A stretch of 41,384 nt of DNA from Nitrospirota bacterium (lineage in GTDB: Bacteria > Nitrospirota > Thermodesulfovibrionia > Thermodesulfovibrionales > JdFR-86). Both the position numbers and the translations under genes were made by a program. The stretch covers positions 1-41,384 of the forward strand of contig JACQZC010000020.1 in assembly GCA_016207905.1 (NCBI GenBank), given 5' to 3'. Within the stretch, counting starts at the first letter, position 1; each line of letters starts with the position of its first letter. The notes beneath the pieces were generated by a model, which was given only the letters and a program-made list of their open reading frames with translations, was not told the DNA's origin and searched no databases. Positions 15,102-23,703 of this stretch are shown here, in pieces.

Positions 15102-16307
15102 ATGGACACAAAAAGGGCAATAGAGGATGCAAGCACTTATTTAATGAACACCTATAACAGGTACCCTATCCTTCTAAGGAAAGGCAGGGGTATGAAGGTG
15201 TGGTCTGCGGATGGAAATGAGTATCTGGATTTTGTAGGAGGAATCGCAGTAAATGTGCTTGGGCACTGTCATCCAAAAGTAGTTGTTGCAATACAGAAGC
15301 AGGCTCAGAGGCTTTTACATGTATCGAATTTTTATCACATCGAGCCACAGATTGAGCTTGCAAAGCTCCTTGTCGAGCATTCATTTGCAGACAAGGTGTT
15401 TTTTTGTAACTCAGGAGCAGAGGCAAACGAGGCAGGAATAAAGCTTGCCCGAAAGTATGCAAAGGAGGCGCTCGGGCCCGATAAATTCGAGTTCATCTCT
15501 GCACAGAATTCCTTTCATGGAAGGACACTGGCAACGCTTTCAGCAGGAGGTCAGGAGAAATTCCAGAAAGGCTTTGAGCCCATGATGCCTGGCTTCAGGC
15601 ATGTCCCTTTCAATGACATCTCTCAGATTGAGAAAGCCATTACACCAAAGACCTGTGGAGTTTTGCTTGAGCCAATACAGGGCGAAGGAGGGGTAAATGT
15701 GCCTCACCCCGAGTATTTGAGTCAGGTGCGACAGCTCTGCAACGAGAGAAAATTACTTTTTATCCTCGATGAAGTCCAGACAGGCATGGGAAGGACAGGT
15801 AAACTCTTTGCATACGAGCACTATGGCATAACCCCTGACATCATGACACTTGCAAAGGGTCTTGGAGGTGGGGTTCCTATTGGCGCTATGCTGGCATCCA
15901 AAGAGGTCTCAGGTGCATTTAAGCCTGCTCTGCACGGAACAACATTTGGAGGAAACCCCCTTGTATGTGCCGCAGGTATTACAGTATTAAACACAATACT
16001 TGAGGATGGCTTTATACTTGAGCAGTGCGTAAGAATGGGCGAGTATCTCATCGAAAAGCTCAATTCGCTCAAAAAGGACTTTCCAAGCATTGTGGTGGAT
16101 GTCAGGGGTAAGGGGCTTTTGGTAGGAATGGAAATCACAAAGGAGGGAGGTCCCATTGTAAATACATGCATGCAAAGAGGTGTTTTGATTAACTTCACGG
16201 CTGGGAATATCCTCAGGTTTATGCCTCCACTTATAGTGCAGAAAAAAGACATCGACCAGTTAGCAAATGTGCTCGAGGAGGTTTTTCATAGCCTTCAGCG
16301 CGAATAA
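15102..16307 (+). CDS. argD: Acetylornithine aminotransferase
   Basis: A 401-residue class III PLP aminotransferase that makes N-acetylornithine in arginine synthesis. FCNSGAEANEAGIKLARKY binds the cofactor phosphate, DEVQTGMGRTG is at 223-233, and Lys252 in LAKGLGGG is the Schiff-base lysine. Family members begin near MDTKRAIEDA, which supports ATG 15102. A longer frame from TTG 15012 would read through the promoter. It is followed 22 bases later by argF. Succinyldiaminopimelate or ornithine aminotransferase activity is possible in this family, but the argF neighbour favours arginine. Confidence 0.93.
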   Translation: MDTKRAIEDASTYLMNTYNRYPILLRKGRGMKVWSADGNEYLDFVGGIAVNVLGHCHPKVVVAIQKQAQRLLHVSNFYHIEPQIELAKLLVEHSFADKVFFCNSGAEANEAGIKLARKYAKEALGPDKFEFISAQNSFHGRTLATLSAGGQEKFQKGFEPMMPGFRHVPFNDISQIEKAITPKTCGVLLEPIQGEGGVNVPHPEYLSQVRQLCNERKLLFILDEVQTGMGRTGKLFAYEHYGITPDIMTLAKGLGGGVPIGAMLASKEVSGAFKPALHGTTFGGNPLVCAAGITVLNTILEDGFILEQCVRMGEYLIEKLNSLKKDFPSIVVDVRGKGLLVGMEITKEGGPIVNTCMQRGVLINFTAGNILRFMPPLIVQKKDIDQLANVLEEVFHSLQRE

Positions 16308-16329
16308 CAGAGGGGGTTTTTAAAAAAAG

Positions 16330-17238
16330 ATGGCTAAAAGGGATTTTTTAACCATATGGGATTTATCCACTGAAGAGATACAGGCTCTTATAAACCGCGC
16401 TATGGAGCTAAAAGCAGGCAGGGACAGAAACAAATGCCCTCTTATTGGAAAAAGTATCGGGCTTATGTTCGAAAAGACCTCCACACGGACGAGGGTCTCC
16501 TTTGAGGTCGGTATCTACCAGCTTGGCGGCAATGCCATCTATTTGGATTCAAAAGACATACAGATTGGAAGAGGAGAAACTATAAGGGACACTGCAAAAT
16601 CCCTTTCGAGATACCTCGATGCCCTCGTCATAAGGACATTCGAGCATCAGAGGCTTGTAGAGTTCAAAGAGCACTCAGATGTGCCAGTTATAAATGCCCT
16701 TACGAACCTACATCATCCCTGTCAGGCACTTGCAGACCTTATGACGATATTCGAGAAAAAAGGCAAACTAAGGGGCATTAAGTTAGCTTATGTAGGAGAT
16801 GGAAACAATGTTTCCAATTCCCTTATAGAGGCATCTTCTAAAACAGGGATTAATCTGGTTATAGCCTGTCCAGAGGGTTACGAGCCTGACCCCGATGTGC
16901 TCGAAAGAGGAAGAGAAACTGCAAAAAGCGAGATAATCGTTCTGAGGGACCCTAAAGAGGCAGCAGGCAGGGCAGATGTGCTTTACACAGATGTCTGGGT
17001 TAGTATGGGCGAGGAGGCTCATGCTCAGGAGAAAATCAGAAGGCTCAGGGACTACCAGATAAACCCAATGCTTTTGTCCTGCGCCAGAAAAGATGTCATT
17101 GTCATGCACTGCCTTCCTGCACATAGGGGTGAGGAGATAACGGATGAGATAATCGATGGCCCTCAAAGCGTTGTCTTTGACCAGGCTGAAAACAGACTGC
17201 ATACCGAGAAGGCACTGCTTGAAGTCTTGTTGAGGTAA
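16330..17238 (+). CDS. argF: Ornithine carbamoyltransferase
   Basis: A 302-residue enzyme converting ornithine and carbamoyl phosphate to citrulline. The carbamoyl-phosphate motif STRTR is at 51-55, HPCQ at 129-132, DxWxSMG (DVWVSMGEE) and the ornithine-binding HCLPA follow in order. It is directly downstream of argD, forming a small arginine operon; the other arg genes are elsewhere. Confidence 0.96.
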   Translation: MAKRDFLTIWDLSTEEIQALINRAMELKAGRDRNKCPLIGKSIGLMFEKTSTRTRVSFEVGIYQLGGNAIYLDSKDIQIGRGETIRDTAKSLSRYLDALVIRTFEHQRLVEFKEHSDVPVINALTNLHHPCQALADLMTIFEKKGKLRGIKLAYVGDGNNVSNSLIEASSKTGINLVIACPEGYEPDPDVLERGRETAKSEIIVLRDPKEAAGRADVLYTDVWVSMGEEAHAQEKIRRLRDYQINPMLLSCARKDVIVMHCLPAHRGEEITDEIIDGPQSVVFDQAENRLHTEKALLEVLLR

Positions 17239-17256
17239 TAGGTGATATGCTAAAAT
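17227..17256 (+). promoter_or_regulatory. Candidate promoter for the DUF4124 gene
   Basis: TTGTTG at 17227-17232, 18 bases, then TGC-TAAAAT (hexamer 17251-17256), overlapping the argF 3' end. An AAGGGAG ribosome site precedes ATG 17285, so this mRNA has a normal leader. Confidence 0.45.
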
Positions 17257-17284
17257 TAGCAAAATTTCTCTTAAGGGAGACCCT

Positions 17285-18091
17285 ATGAAAAGGAAATATT
17301 TTACGCTGATAGCTTCAGTCGTTGCTATATTAGTTTTTGTGACTTATGGCTTTTCGGAAATCTACAGATGGGTTGACGAAAAAGGGCAGGAGCATATAAC
17401 AGACTATCCCGCCCCCACACAGAAGAAGGAAAAACTAAAGCCGATTGAGCCGCTCCCTGAGGTCAAAGTCAAAGACGAGCCAGTTGCAATAAAAGAACCA
17501 ATAAAAGAGCCTGTAAAAGAGGCACTAAAGCCCAAACCTCAACCAAAGGTGGAAATTCAAAACAAGCCTCTACCCTCAAAGCAGTTAGTAATTCCTGTTA
17601 AAAATGTGCCTGAGACAAAGCCGGTTGAGCCAAAGGCAATCCAGCCTTCTTTAGTGGAAAAAGGAAAGATTTCCGAGGTTATTAATAAAATCGTTGCCGG
17701 TGCAAAAGATATTTTTTCTAAATATGGCTTGATTTTAGCCGTTTCCCTTTCTGTATATATATTGTGCTCTTTAGGTCTTTTCCTTATTGCAAGAAAGCTC
17801 GGTGTGGCTCTGGCATGGCTTTCATTGATTCCGATTGCCCAGATATGGATATTGGTAAGCTCGATTAAAGAGGCATTCTCAAGGAGAGGCATCACCAAAC
17901 AGTCAAAAGAGGAGGAAACACTCGAAGGCAGTCCGTTCGATGAGAAATCAGAAGAGGAAGACCTCTTTGGCGAGAAATCGACCGAAAAAGACCTATTTGG
18001 CTCCGAGGATAAGCCTAAAGACAGTCCATTTGATGAGAAGTCTATGGAAGAAGACATCTTTGGTGAGGATAAGCCTGAAGATAAAATCTAA
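17285..18091 (+). CDS. DUF4124 envelope protein with acidic repeat tail
   Basis: A 268-residue protein of unknown role. A signal or anchor segment spans about 5-24, followed by a DUF4124 motif (EIYRWVDEKGQEHITDYPAP). A Pro/Lys-rich linker covers about 40-120. One or two membrane segments lie at about 155-190 (LILAVSLSVYILCSLGLFLI and following). The acidic C-terminus carries degenerate repeats of the type SPFDEKSEEEDLFGEKS, with SPFDEKS twice and (D/E)(L/I)FG four times. The tail is probably cytoplasmic or periplasmic depending on whether the signal is cleaved. It abuts the RNase J gene. Confidence 0.75.
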   Translation: MKRKYFTLIASVVAILVFVTYGFSEIYRWVDEKGQEHITDYPAPTQKKEKLKPIEPLPEVKVKDEPVAIKEPIKEPVKEALKPKPQPKVEIQNKPLPSKQLVIPVKNVPETKPVEPKAIQPSLVEKGKISEVINKIVAGAKDIFSKYGLILAVSLSVYILCSLGLFLIARKLGVALAWLSLIPIAQIWILVSSIKEAFSRRGITKQSKEEETLEGSPFDEKSEEEDLFGEKSTEKDLFGSEDKPKDSPFDEKSMEEDIFGEDKPEDKI

Positions 18092-18094
18092 CTA

Positions 18095-19750
18095 ATGACC
18101 AGCCTGCTTTCTGTTATACCCTTAGGTGGCGTTGAGGAGATAGGGCTCAACATGACAGTCATCGAGTATCTCGATGACATGCTCGTCGTCGATGCCGGGC
18201 TTATGTTTCCAGAGGAGGATATGCTTGGAGTCGACTTTGTTATCCCGGACTTCTCCTATATCATAAAAAACAAGGAAAAGGTAAGGGCTATAATACTGAC
18301 CCATGGACATGAAGACCATACAGGCGCACTTCCATTCCTTTTGAGAGAGATAGATGTGCCTGTCTATGGCACAGCCCTTACATTGGGATTAGTCTATGAA
18401 AAATTAAAAGAGCATGGATTGGAAAACAGAAGACTTATTCCCGTAAGACCCAGAGACACTGTAAACCTTGGCGTATTCTCGGTAGAATTCATAAGGGTCA
18501 CCCATAGCATTGTGGATGGAGTTGCACTGGGGATTCAGACCCCGTTTGGAAGGATTGTTCATACAGGAGACTTCAAGATAGACCCAACACCTGTGGACGG
18601 AGAACTTCTTGACTTTCATAAATTTTCAGAATACGGAGAGACAGGAACGCTCCTTATGCTTTCAGACAGCACAAATGCAGAAAAGGGTGGATTCACATTC
18701 TCCGAAAAAGAAGTCAGGAGGGCTTTTGAGGATATATTCCAGAGTGCCGAGGGAAGGATAATAATCTCCACATTCGCATCGAACATACACAGAATTCAGC
18801 AGGCAATAGATGTTGCCCTGATGTTTTCGAAAAAGGTGATTCTTTGCGGGAAAAGCATTGTCTCTAATGCCCAGATTGCACTGGACTTGGGCTATCTTAA
18901 GATGCCTGAGGGCACATGGCTCAGGCTCGAGGACCTTAAAAAGCTCAAGGACAATGAGGTCGTGATAATAACGACAGGCTCACAGGGAGAGCCAATGAGC
19001 GTTCTTTCGAGGATTGCAACAGGCGAGCACAAACACATAAAAATAAAAGAAGGAGATACGGTTATTCTTTCGGCAAAGATGATACCCGGCAATGAGCGCT
19101 CCATTGGCAGGATTATAAATCATCTTTTCAGAAGAGGCGCAAATGTCATCTATGAGAAGGTCTCTGAAATCCATGTATCGGGCCATGCCTCGAAAGAAGA
19201 ACTGAAGCTCATGCTTAACCTCGTAAAACCAAGATACTTTATGCCTGTTCATGGCGAATACCGTCATCTTGTTTATCACTGCCATCTTGCCCTTAAACAG
19301 GGGATTCCAAAAGAAAATATCTTTGTAGTTGAAAACGGAGATATACTTGAGATATCCAAAGAAGGTGCAGTAAAAAACGGAAAGGTGGACTCAGGCAGGG
19401 TCTACATAGATGGAAAAGGCTTAGGCGATGTAAGGGAGATGGTACTAAGGGATAGGCTAAGACTTGCTCATGACGGCATCGTCCTTATACTTATAGCAGT
19501 AGAGAAACTCACAGGCAGGATAGTCTCCGGGCCCGACATAATCTCAAGGGGCTTTATATTCGAGGATGTCTCTGAGGAGATAATAAACAATGTGAAAGAG
19601 GCAGTCTTAATTACGATTAAAGAGCTCGATAAAGAGGTAATATCGGATTCCACATTGCTAAAGGCAAAACTAAGAAGCATGCTAAAAAAATACATTCGCA
19701 ACACCATGGAAAGAAGCCCCATGATTCTGCCGATTATATTTGAGGTGTAG
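18095..19750 (+). CDS. rnj: Ribonuclease J
   Basis: A 551-residue metallo-beta-lactamase/beta-CASP ribonuclease with 5'-exo and endonuclease activity in RNA decay and maturation. HGHEDH (70-75) binds the catalytic zinc ions after VVDAGLMFPE. The beta-CASP block is in the centre (STFASNIHRIQQ), and HVSGHAS plus MPVHGEYRHL follow near 360-390. A C-terminal domain completes a full-length enzyme. Its presence indicates B. subtilis-like mRNA turnover. It starts four bases after the DUF4124 stop. Confidence 0.95.
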   Translation: MTSLLSVIPLGGVEEIGLNMTVIEYLDDMLVVDAGLMFPEEDMLGVDFVIPDFSYIIKNKEKVRAIILTHGHEDHTGALPFLLREIDVPVYGTALTLGLVYEKLKEHGLENRRLIPVRPRDTVNLGVFSVEFIRVTHSIVDGVALGIQTPFGRIVHTGDFKIDPTPVDGELLDFHKFSEYGETGTLLMLSDSTNAEKGGFTFSEKEVRRAFEDIFQSAEGRIIISTFASNIHRIQQAIDVALMFSKKVILCGKSIVSNAQIALDLGYLKMPEGTWLRLEDLKKLKDNEVVIITTGSQGEPMSVLSRIATGEHKHIKIKEGDTVILSAKMIPGNERSIGRIINHLFRRGANVIYEKVSEIHVSGHASKEELKLMLNLVKPRYFMPVHGEYRHLVYHCHLALKQGIPKENIFVVENGDILEISKEGAVKNGKVDSGRVYIDGKGLGDVREMVLRDRLRLAHDGIVLILIAVEKLTGRIVSGPDIISRGFIFEDVSEEIINNVKEAVLITIKELDKEVISDSTLLKAKLRSMLKKYIRNTMERSPMILPIIFEV

Positions 19751-19766
19751 TAGAGGAACTGCTTGA

Positions 19767-20021
19767 ATGAAAGAAAAAAATAAAGAGCCTGAAAAACCAT
19801 TATTTAAACAGCTCCTTAAGGCAAGCACAGTTGGGCTTACCCTTGTCATATCCACATTCGTTGGTCTTGCGATTGGCTGGTTACTGGACTATAAGCTCTT
19901 CAAGGGTAAGACAGCACCTTATCTTACGATAATATTTCTTATCTTAGGCATAATCACAGGCTTCAAAGACCTTATAAGAATGGCAAGGGAAGGAAATGGA
20001 GATAATAAAAAGAATCCATAA
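19767..20021 (+). CDS. AtpZ-like small membrane protein
   Basis: An 84-residue protein with two predicted helices (about 20-40 and 50-68), separated by WLLDYKLFKGKTAP and ending in GFKDLIRMAREG. This is the AtpZ/F0F1-associated pattern with a glycine-rich first helix (VGLAIGWLLD). Such proteins are normally encoded just before atpI and the a subunit of ATP synthase. It overlaps the next gene by 26 bases. Here no structural ATP synthase gene follows. Confidence 0.75.
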   Translation: MKEKNKEPEKPLFKQLLKASTVGLTLVISTFVGLAIGWLLDYKLFKGKTAPYLTIIFLILGIITGFKDLIRMAREGNGDNKKNP

Positions 20022-20346
20022 GCAGGTAGTCATTGTGGTTTTTTTCGTTGCAATAGGCTCTTTACTGATAGAGCCAAAGAAACTTCCTTTAAGCATAATC
20101 TTAGGAGGGCTTTTAGGGATTTTAAACCTCAAGGTGCTTTCGTGGGGTATAGAAAGCCTTCTACATACTCAAAAGGCAACAACAAAGCTCATATTCCTGA
20201 CTATCATCAGGCTGAGTATCCTTGCCTCTGTTATCACTTCGCTTGCAATATTAAGGCTCATAAACCTTTTTGGAATACTTATCGGATTTAGCATCGTGTT
20301 TGCAATTCTTCTTAAAGAGGGACTTAGAATCTCAAAAGAGCAATAA
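19996..20346 (+). CDS. atpI: AtpI-like ATP synthase subunit I
   Basis: A 116-residue protein with four predicted membrane helices (about 9-24, 30-46, 64-86, 90-108), consistent with ATP synthase protein I, which helps assemble the c ring. The short length and position after an AtpZ-like gene support this; sequence identity in the family is low. Downstream, where atpB/atpE would be expected, lies about 110 bases of non-coding DNA and a MazEF pair on the other strand. Confidence 0.7.
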   Translation: MEIIKRIHKQVVIVVFFVAIGSLLIEPKKLPLSIILGGLLGILNLKVLSWGIESLLHTQKATTKLIFLTIIRLSILASVITSLAILRLINLFGILIGFSIVFAILLKEGLRISKEQ

Positions 20347-20455
20347 AGCTTCCTGACCCACAAACCCCAGTTACTTTTCTTCATGCCCATTTCTGCCTCT
20401 AAAAGTTAGTGCCCTTAAAAATGTACCTGTCCCTATTGTTCTTTTATTTGTTCTT

Positions 20456-20779
20456 TCAATCTACAAGCATCTCTCTTATAATGTCTTTAATCTGAAGAAT
20501 CGCCTTTCCGCTTAAAACTCCAAGTTTCTTAACCAGCCTCTGTTTGTCAACCGTTCTAATCTGGTCAAGCACTACCCAGCTTTCCTTGCCCTGAAATGTA
20601 GTTTTCACCCTTGAAGGGTATGTATGGGATTTTGTTGTCATTGGCGCTATGATGACTGTCTGGATATGTTTGTTCATCTCATCAGGAGATATCACAACGC
20701 AGGGACGGGTTTTCTTTATTTCATGTCCGATAGTTGGCTCAAGACAGATGAGATAAACCTCATACTGCCTTATTTCCAC
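20456..20779 (-). CDS. mazF: MazF/PemK-family mRNA interferase toxin
   Basis: A 107-residue toxin of the MazF fold. It shows IRQYEVYLICLEPTIGHEIK, KTRPCVVISPDEMN, VIIAPMTTK and VVLDQIRTVDKQRL, the usual order of family blocks. It should cleave mRNA at a short motif when free of its antitoxin. Its start overlaps the mazE stop region by 10 bases, giving tight coupling. Confidence 0.92.
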   Translation of the reverse strand: MEIRQYEVYLICLEPTIGHEIKKTRPCVVISPDEMNKHIQTVIIAPMTTKSHTYPSRVKTTFQGKESWVVLDQIRTVDKQRLVKKLGVLSGKAILQIKDIIREMLVD

Positions 20780-21018
20780 TCAAGGGCCTCCAGCTCCTCA
20801 ACCCCTTCATCAAGCAAAAGGGCATCTTCCCTTTTTTTGTGCATCCTACTGAAAGCCTTCTCCCATCCCTGACGCGGATAGGACCTTACAGGCATTATTA
20901 TAAGCCTTCTCCCCTCTCTTTCCATCTCCACTTTGTCTTCAATATTGCATTCCTTAAGCATTACCTTGGGTATCCTTATGCCCCTTGAATTTCCTACAGG
21001 CACGATATTTGTCTTCAT
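20770..21018 (-). CDS. mazE: MazE/AbrB-family antitoxin
   Basis: An 82-residue antitoxin. The swapped-hairpin AbrB domain is at 1-48 (IVPVGNSRGIRIPKVML, KECNIEDKVEME). An acidic C-terminal tail (about 55-82) would bind MazF. A GGAGG site seven bases before ATG 21018 supports the start. The inverted repeat at 21043-21061 is its probable operator. Confidence 0.9.
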   Translation of the reverse strand: MKTNIVPVGNSRGIRIPKVMLKECNIEDKVEMEREGRRLIIMPVRSYPRQGWEKAFSRMHKKREDALLLDEGVEELEALEWK

Positions 21019-21042
21019 GTTTAAACCTCCAAAAAGATATAT

Positions 21043-21061
21043 GTAATTATAATGTAATTAC
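21043..21061 (-). promoter_or_regulatory. Probable MazE operator
   Basis: GTAATTA and TAATTAC form a perfect inverted repeat around a five-base centre, 25 bases upstream of mazE. The AT-rich stretch around it also offers TATAAT (reverse strand: ACATTATAATTAC) as a -10. Confidence 0.55.
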
Positions 21062-21222
21062 TGAGATGAAAGCAATACAGACATTTCAAGGGGAAATATG
21101 GGAAGTAGGGATTACATCACTCCGTTAAAAAAGTTACCTAATTACTGAGCATGTACAACCGTCCCCTTTTTTTCTTTTTCTAAAATAGTATTTGAGATAT
21201 TTTTCTAAATTGTCCATAGATT

Positions 21223-21894
21223 TTATTCCAAATTGCTTTTACCGATATTACATCTTGAACAAAGCGTTTCCAAATTTTCAAGTACTGTTTCGCCACCATT
21301 TGCCCAAGCTGTTTTATGGTCAACCTGAAGAACTATTTTCGGGTCGGTCGCCGGTGACCCTCCGCATTTCTTACATCTAAAATTATCCCGCCTCATCACA
21401 ATAAAACGTAGACGCCAATTTATTTTTCGTTTAGTTTTGTGCTTTGTAGATGGTTCTATTTCTAATTTTTGAATTGCTTCTTCAGATGAAATATTTTCTT
21501 CGTTATTAATATAAGCGACGAACTTTTCTAATGCTTCTCGCCAGGTACCAAAGCGATATCCGTAAGTTCCGGCACTATATTTTGAGAGTGGTTTGTGAAA
21601 TTCGTCATATCGTGGTTGTCGTCCCAGCTTTATCCAAACTTCCTCCAAATTTTGAAAAAGTTCTTCTTCGGGAATGTTAAGTTGACTTCTTGTTCTGCTC
21701 AAACCTGCATTTTCAAGGGCTTTAAACCAACTACCGCCGAACCGCCGCGATAATGTCGTGCTGTAATAAGTTCCACGCTCATTATATTCGTCAATTGTTG
21801 GACTTTTTTCCAAATCATTCGCTACACGTTTTAAATCGGCGATTAGTTCTTCGTCTGAAGTATTGCGATGATATTCTTCTAGTTCAAATTTCAT
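21223..21894 (-). CDS. HNH endonuclease with homing-endonuclease-associated repeats
   Basis: A 223-residue protein. Two DNA-binding repeats occupy about 13-65 and 74-125; each ends with a RFG(G/T)SW/TW..AL element (RRFGGSWFKALENAG and YRFGTWREALEKF). A C-terminal HNH domain follows: C174-x2-C177, VDHKTA at 191-196 and C212-x2-C215. The protein resembles free-standing HNH nucleases of phages and genomic islands, and may act as a selfish homing or defence nuclease. No intron or intein surrounds it. The start ATG lacks a ribosome site and has CTGCTTAAGATAA just upstream, a string also found before hicA. Confidence 0.85.
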   Translation of the reverse strand: MKFELEEYHRNTSDEELIADLKRVANDLEKSPTIDEYNERGTYYSTTLSRRFGGSWFKALENAGLSRTRSQLNIPEEELFQNLEEVWIKLGRQPRYDEFHKPLSKYSAGTYGYRFGTWREALEKFVAYINNEENISSEEAIQKLEIEPSTKHKTKRKINWRLRFIVMRRDNFRCKKCGGSPATDPKIVLQVDHKTAWANGGETVLENLETLCSRCNIGKSNLE

Positions 21895-21928
21895 AGTTTA
21901 TCTTAAGCAGACCCCTTACTGTCTTATT

Positions 21929-22138
21929 TTATGCAAAGGTTAATCGCCCTTTTGGCTCAGGAACAGGGTCTCCAAACTCTCTGGCTGTATCAAGCCATAA
22001 TTGAATTGCTTCTTTGGCATTTTTTAATGCATCTTCCGGAGTCTCTCCATGTGCCATACATCCCGGAAGCTCAGGCACCTCTGCTATAAAAGCCTCATCT
22101 TCTTTACTCCAATAAATTATAATCTCATACTTATACAT
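21929..22138 (-). CDS. hicB: HicB-family antitoxin
   Basis: A 69-residue protein with the partial RNase H-like HicB fold: YEIIIYWSKEDEAFIAEVPE, LPGCMAHGETPEDALKNAKE, then AIQLWLDTARE. There is no added HTH or RHH domain at the C-terminus, so this is the short UPF0150-like form. AGGAGAT precedes ATG 22138, the site preserved even though the upstream toxin gene is damaged. Its cognate toxin is truncated, leaving an orphan antitoxin. Confidence 0.87.
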   Translation of the reverse strand: MYKYEIIIYWSKEDEAFIAEVPELPGCMAHGETPEDALKNAKEAIQLWLDTAREFGDPVPEPKGRLTFA

Positions 22139-22271
22139 TAATATCTCCTCTAACCCGCATTTCAAATCCAAGGTTTTTCAGCAAATCGCAGAGCTCATCA
22201 AAATGAATATTTGCATCGGCAGTTCCACGCAGAATTTTAAGCAGAAGCTTTTCATGTTTGCTCATTGCCAT
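22131..22271 (-). pseudogene. hicA: 3'-truncated HicA toxin gene
   Basis: From ATG 22271 (or 22265) the frame reads MAMSKHEKLLLKILRGTADA, then NIHFDELCDLLKNLGFEMRVRG, then DINV and stop. HicA proteins normally continue after RVRG with SHHIF and about 25 further residues; the catalytic histidine lies in that missing part. The truncation falls immediately before the hicB ribosome site, so an internal deletion removed the toxin tail and spared hicB. It overlaps hicB by eight bases. Confidence 0.75.
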
Positions 22272-22330
22272 TATCTTAAGCAGGCGCAGGCTGAGGTTCA
22301 AGGCTGATGCTACGGATGACAAAACAGCTT

Positions 22331-22414
22331 ATTTGAACAAAATGAAGATAATTCAAGCACTTAGGGAATTGAACTTGAACCTATAAAAAAAGGAGATGGC
22401 AACGATTTTTGAAA
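22331..22414 (+). repeat. Remnant copy 2 of the dispersed HTH module (3' end only)
   Basis: This plus-strand segment runs TTTGAACAAAATGAA then AGATAATTCAAGCACTTAGG and on to GGAGATGGCAACGATTTTTG. It matches the 3' end of the broken HTH gene at 5681 and its downstream flank, and the copy at 27517-27600. Relative to both it lacks about 25 bases between two AATGAA strings. After the conserved GGAG-ATGGCAACGATTTT the three copies diverge. Region 22272-22330 holds nothing I can identify. Confidence 0.75.
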
Positions 22415-22466
22415 GGGTGGAATCAGAGAGGGTTAAGGCAGGAGATAAAGAGATTGCTACTACCTG

Positions 22467-22475
22467 TGATATAAT
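22467..22475 (+). promoter_or_regulatory. Extended -10 upstream of ilvA
   Basis: TGA-TATAAT ends six bases before ATG 22482 and no ribosome site lies between. It is a strong candidate for a leaderless start. Confidence 0.5.
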
Positions 22476-22481
22476 CCCTTT

Positions 22482-23684
22482 ATGCTAACACTGTCCGATA
22501 TTAAATCCGCCAGTCAAGCCATAAAGCCTTATATATATAAGACCCCACTTATATACTCGGATTCCTTAAGCAAAAGGCTTGGCGCAGATGTTTATCTTAA
22601 ATGTGAAAACCTCCAGAGAACAGGCTCTTTTAAGGTAAGGGGTGCATTCAATAAGATTATAGGAATTGCAAAGGGTGCAAAAAAAACACTGAAGGGTGTT
22701 ATAACTGCCTCTATGGGAAACCATGCACAGGGTGTTGCTTATGCGGCATCTACAGTCGGAGTCAAAGCAAAGGTAGTTATGCCAAAAGGTGTATCCATCG
22801 TAAAGGAAGAGGCTGTAAGGTCATACGGTGCAGAGGTCGTTCTTTATGGAGAAAACCTTAAAGATGCCCTTAGTTATGCAAATGCACAAAAAGACTACAC
22901 CTTCATTCATCCCTATGATGACGAAGATATAATCTCAGGTCAGGGAAGTATTGGCATAGAGATATCGGATGAGATGGATAACATAGATTTTGCGTTAGTG
23001 CCAGTAGGAGGAGGAGGACTCATCTCAGGGGTTGCAGTAGCCCTCAAGTCCATTTTGCCTCACACATTGGTTATAGGCATTCAAACAGAGTCCGCAACAT
23101 CTGCACTAAGCTCATTCAGGAAAAAGAAACTCATAGAGAGTGTTCCTCTTCCAACATTGGCAGATGGAATAGCAGTAGGAAGGGTAGGAAAACTACCGCT
23201 TAAGATTATGCAGAGGTTTGTAGATGACATGGTCTTTGTCCATGAGGGCTCGATAGCAAAGGCAATACTTCTTTTCCTTGAAAGAAAAAAGCTCGTTGTC
23301 GAAGGAGCAGGTGCGGTGCCACTTGCCTACTGTCTCGAAGATGGCAACAGGTTTAAGGGGAAACGCATCGTCTTACTTATAAGCGGAGGTAATATAGATT
23401 TTACACTTATAGACAGGATAATCCATAGAGGGCTTATCGAAAGCAGAAGAATCGGGATTTTCGAGGTAGTTATCAGCGACACACCCGGCTCTCTTCATGC
23501 AGTTACAGGCATTATCTCAGCAGAAAGAGGCAATATCCTGAATGTCATTCATAACAGGCTTTCAGGAGATATCCCTATTGGAAAGACAAAGGTTCAGTTC
23601 ACAGTAGAGCTTAAAAACAAAGAGCATCTCGATAAGATTATATCTGCCCTTAAATCAAAAGGGATAAGTGCAGTTGAAATTTGA
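22482..23684 (+). CDS. ilvA: Threonine ammonia-lyase
   Basis: A 400-residue PLP enzyme converting threonine to 2-oxobutanoate for isoleucine synthesis. The Schiff-base Lys51 lies in RTGSFKVRGAF; ASMGNHAQGVAYAA and the phosphate loop VGGGGLISG follow. A C-terminal ACT domain (about 325-400, FEVVISDTPGSLHAVTGIIS) suggests feedback control. This is the shorter single-ACT form. The TdcB-like catabolic role cannot be excluded, but no degradative neighbours are present. Confidence 0.94.
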   Translation: MLTLSDIKSASQAIKPYIYKTPLIYSDSLSKRLGADVYLKCENLQRTGSFKVRGAFNKIIGIAKGAKKTLKGVITASMGNHAQGVAYAASTVGVKAKVVMPKGVSIVKEEAVRSYGAEVVLYGENLKDALSYANAQKDYTFIHPYDDEDIISGQGSIGIEISDEMDNIDFALVPVGGGGLISGVAVALKSILPHTLVIGIQTESATSALSSFRKKKLIESVPLPTLADGIAVGRVGKLPLKIMQRFVDDMVFVHEGSIAKAILLFLERKKLVVEGAGAVPLAYCLEDGNRFKGKRIVLLISGGNIDFTLIDRIIHRGLIESRRIGIFEVVISDTPGSLHAVTGIISAERGNILNVIHNRLSGDIPIGKTKVQFTVELKNKEHLDKIISALKSKGISAVEI

Positions 23685-23703
23685 GGCTGTCGAAAAACTC
23701 TAT

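Noticed and set aside
22396-22488. A 30-codon frame starting ATGGCAACGATTTTTG
   Set aside because: Only its first codons are conserved with copies 1 and 3; the rest is unique and runs into the ilvA start, so it is a truncated remnant at most.
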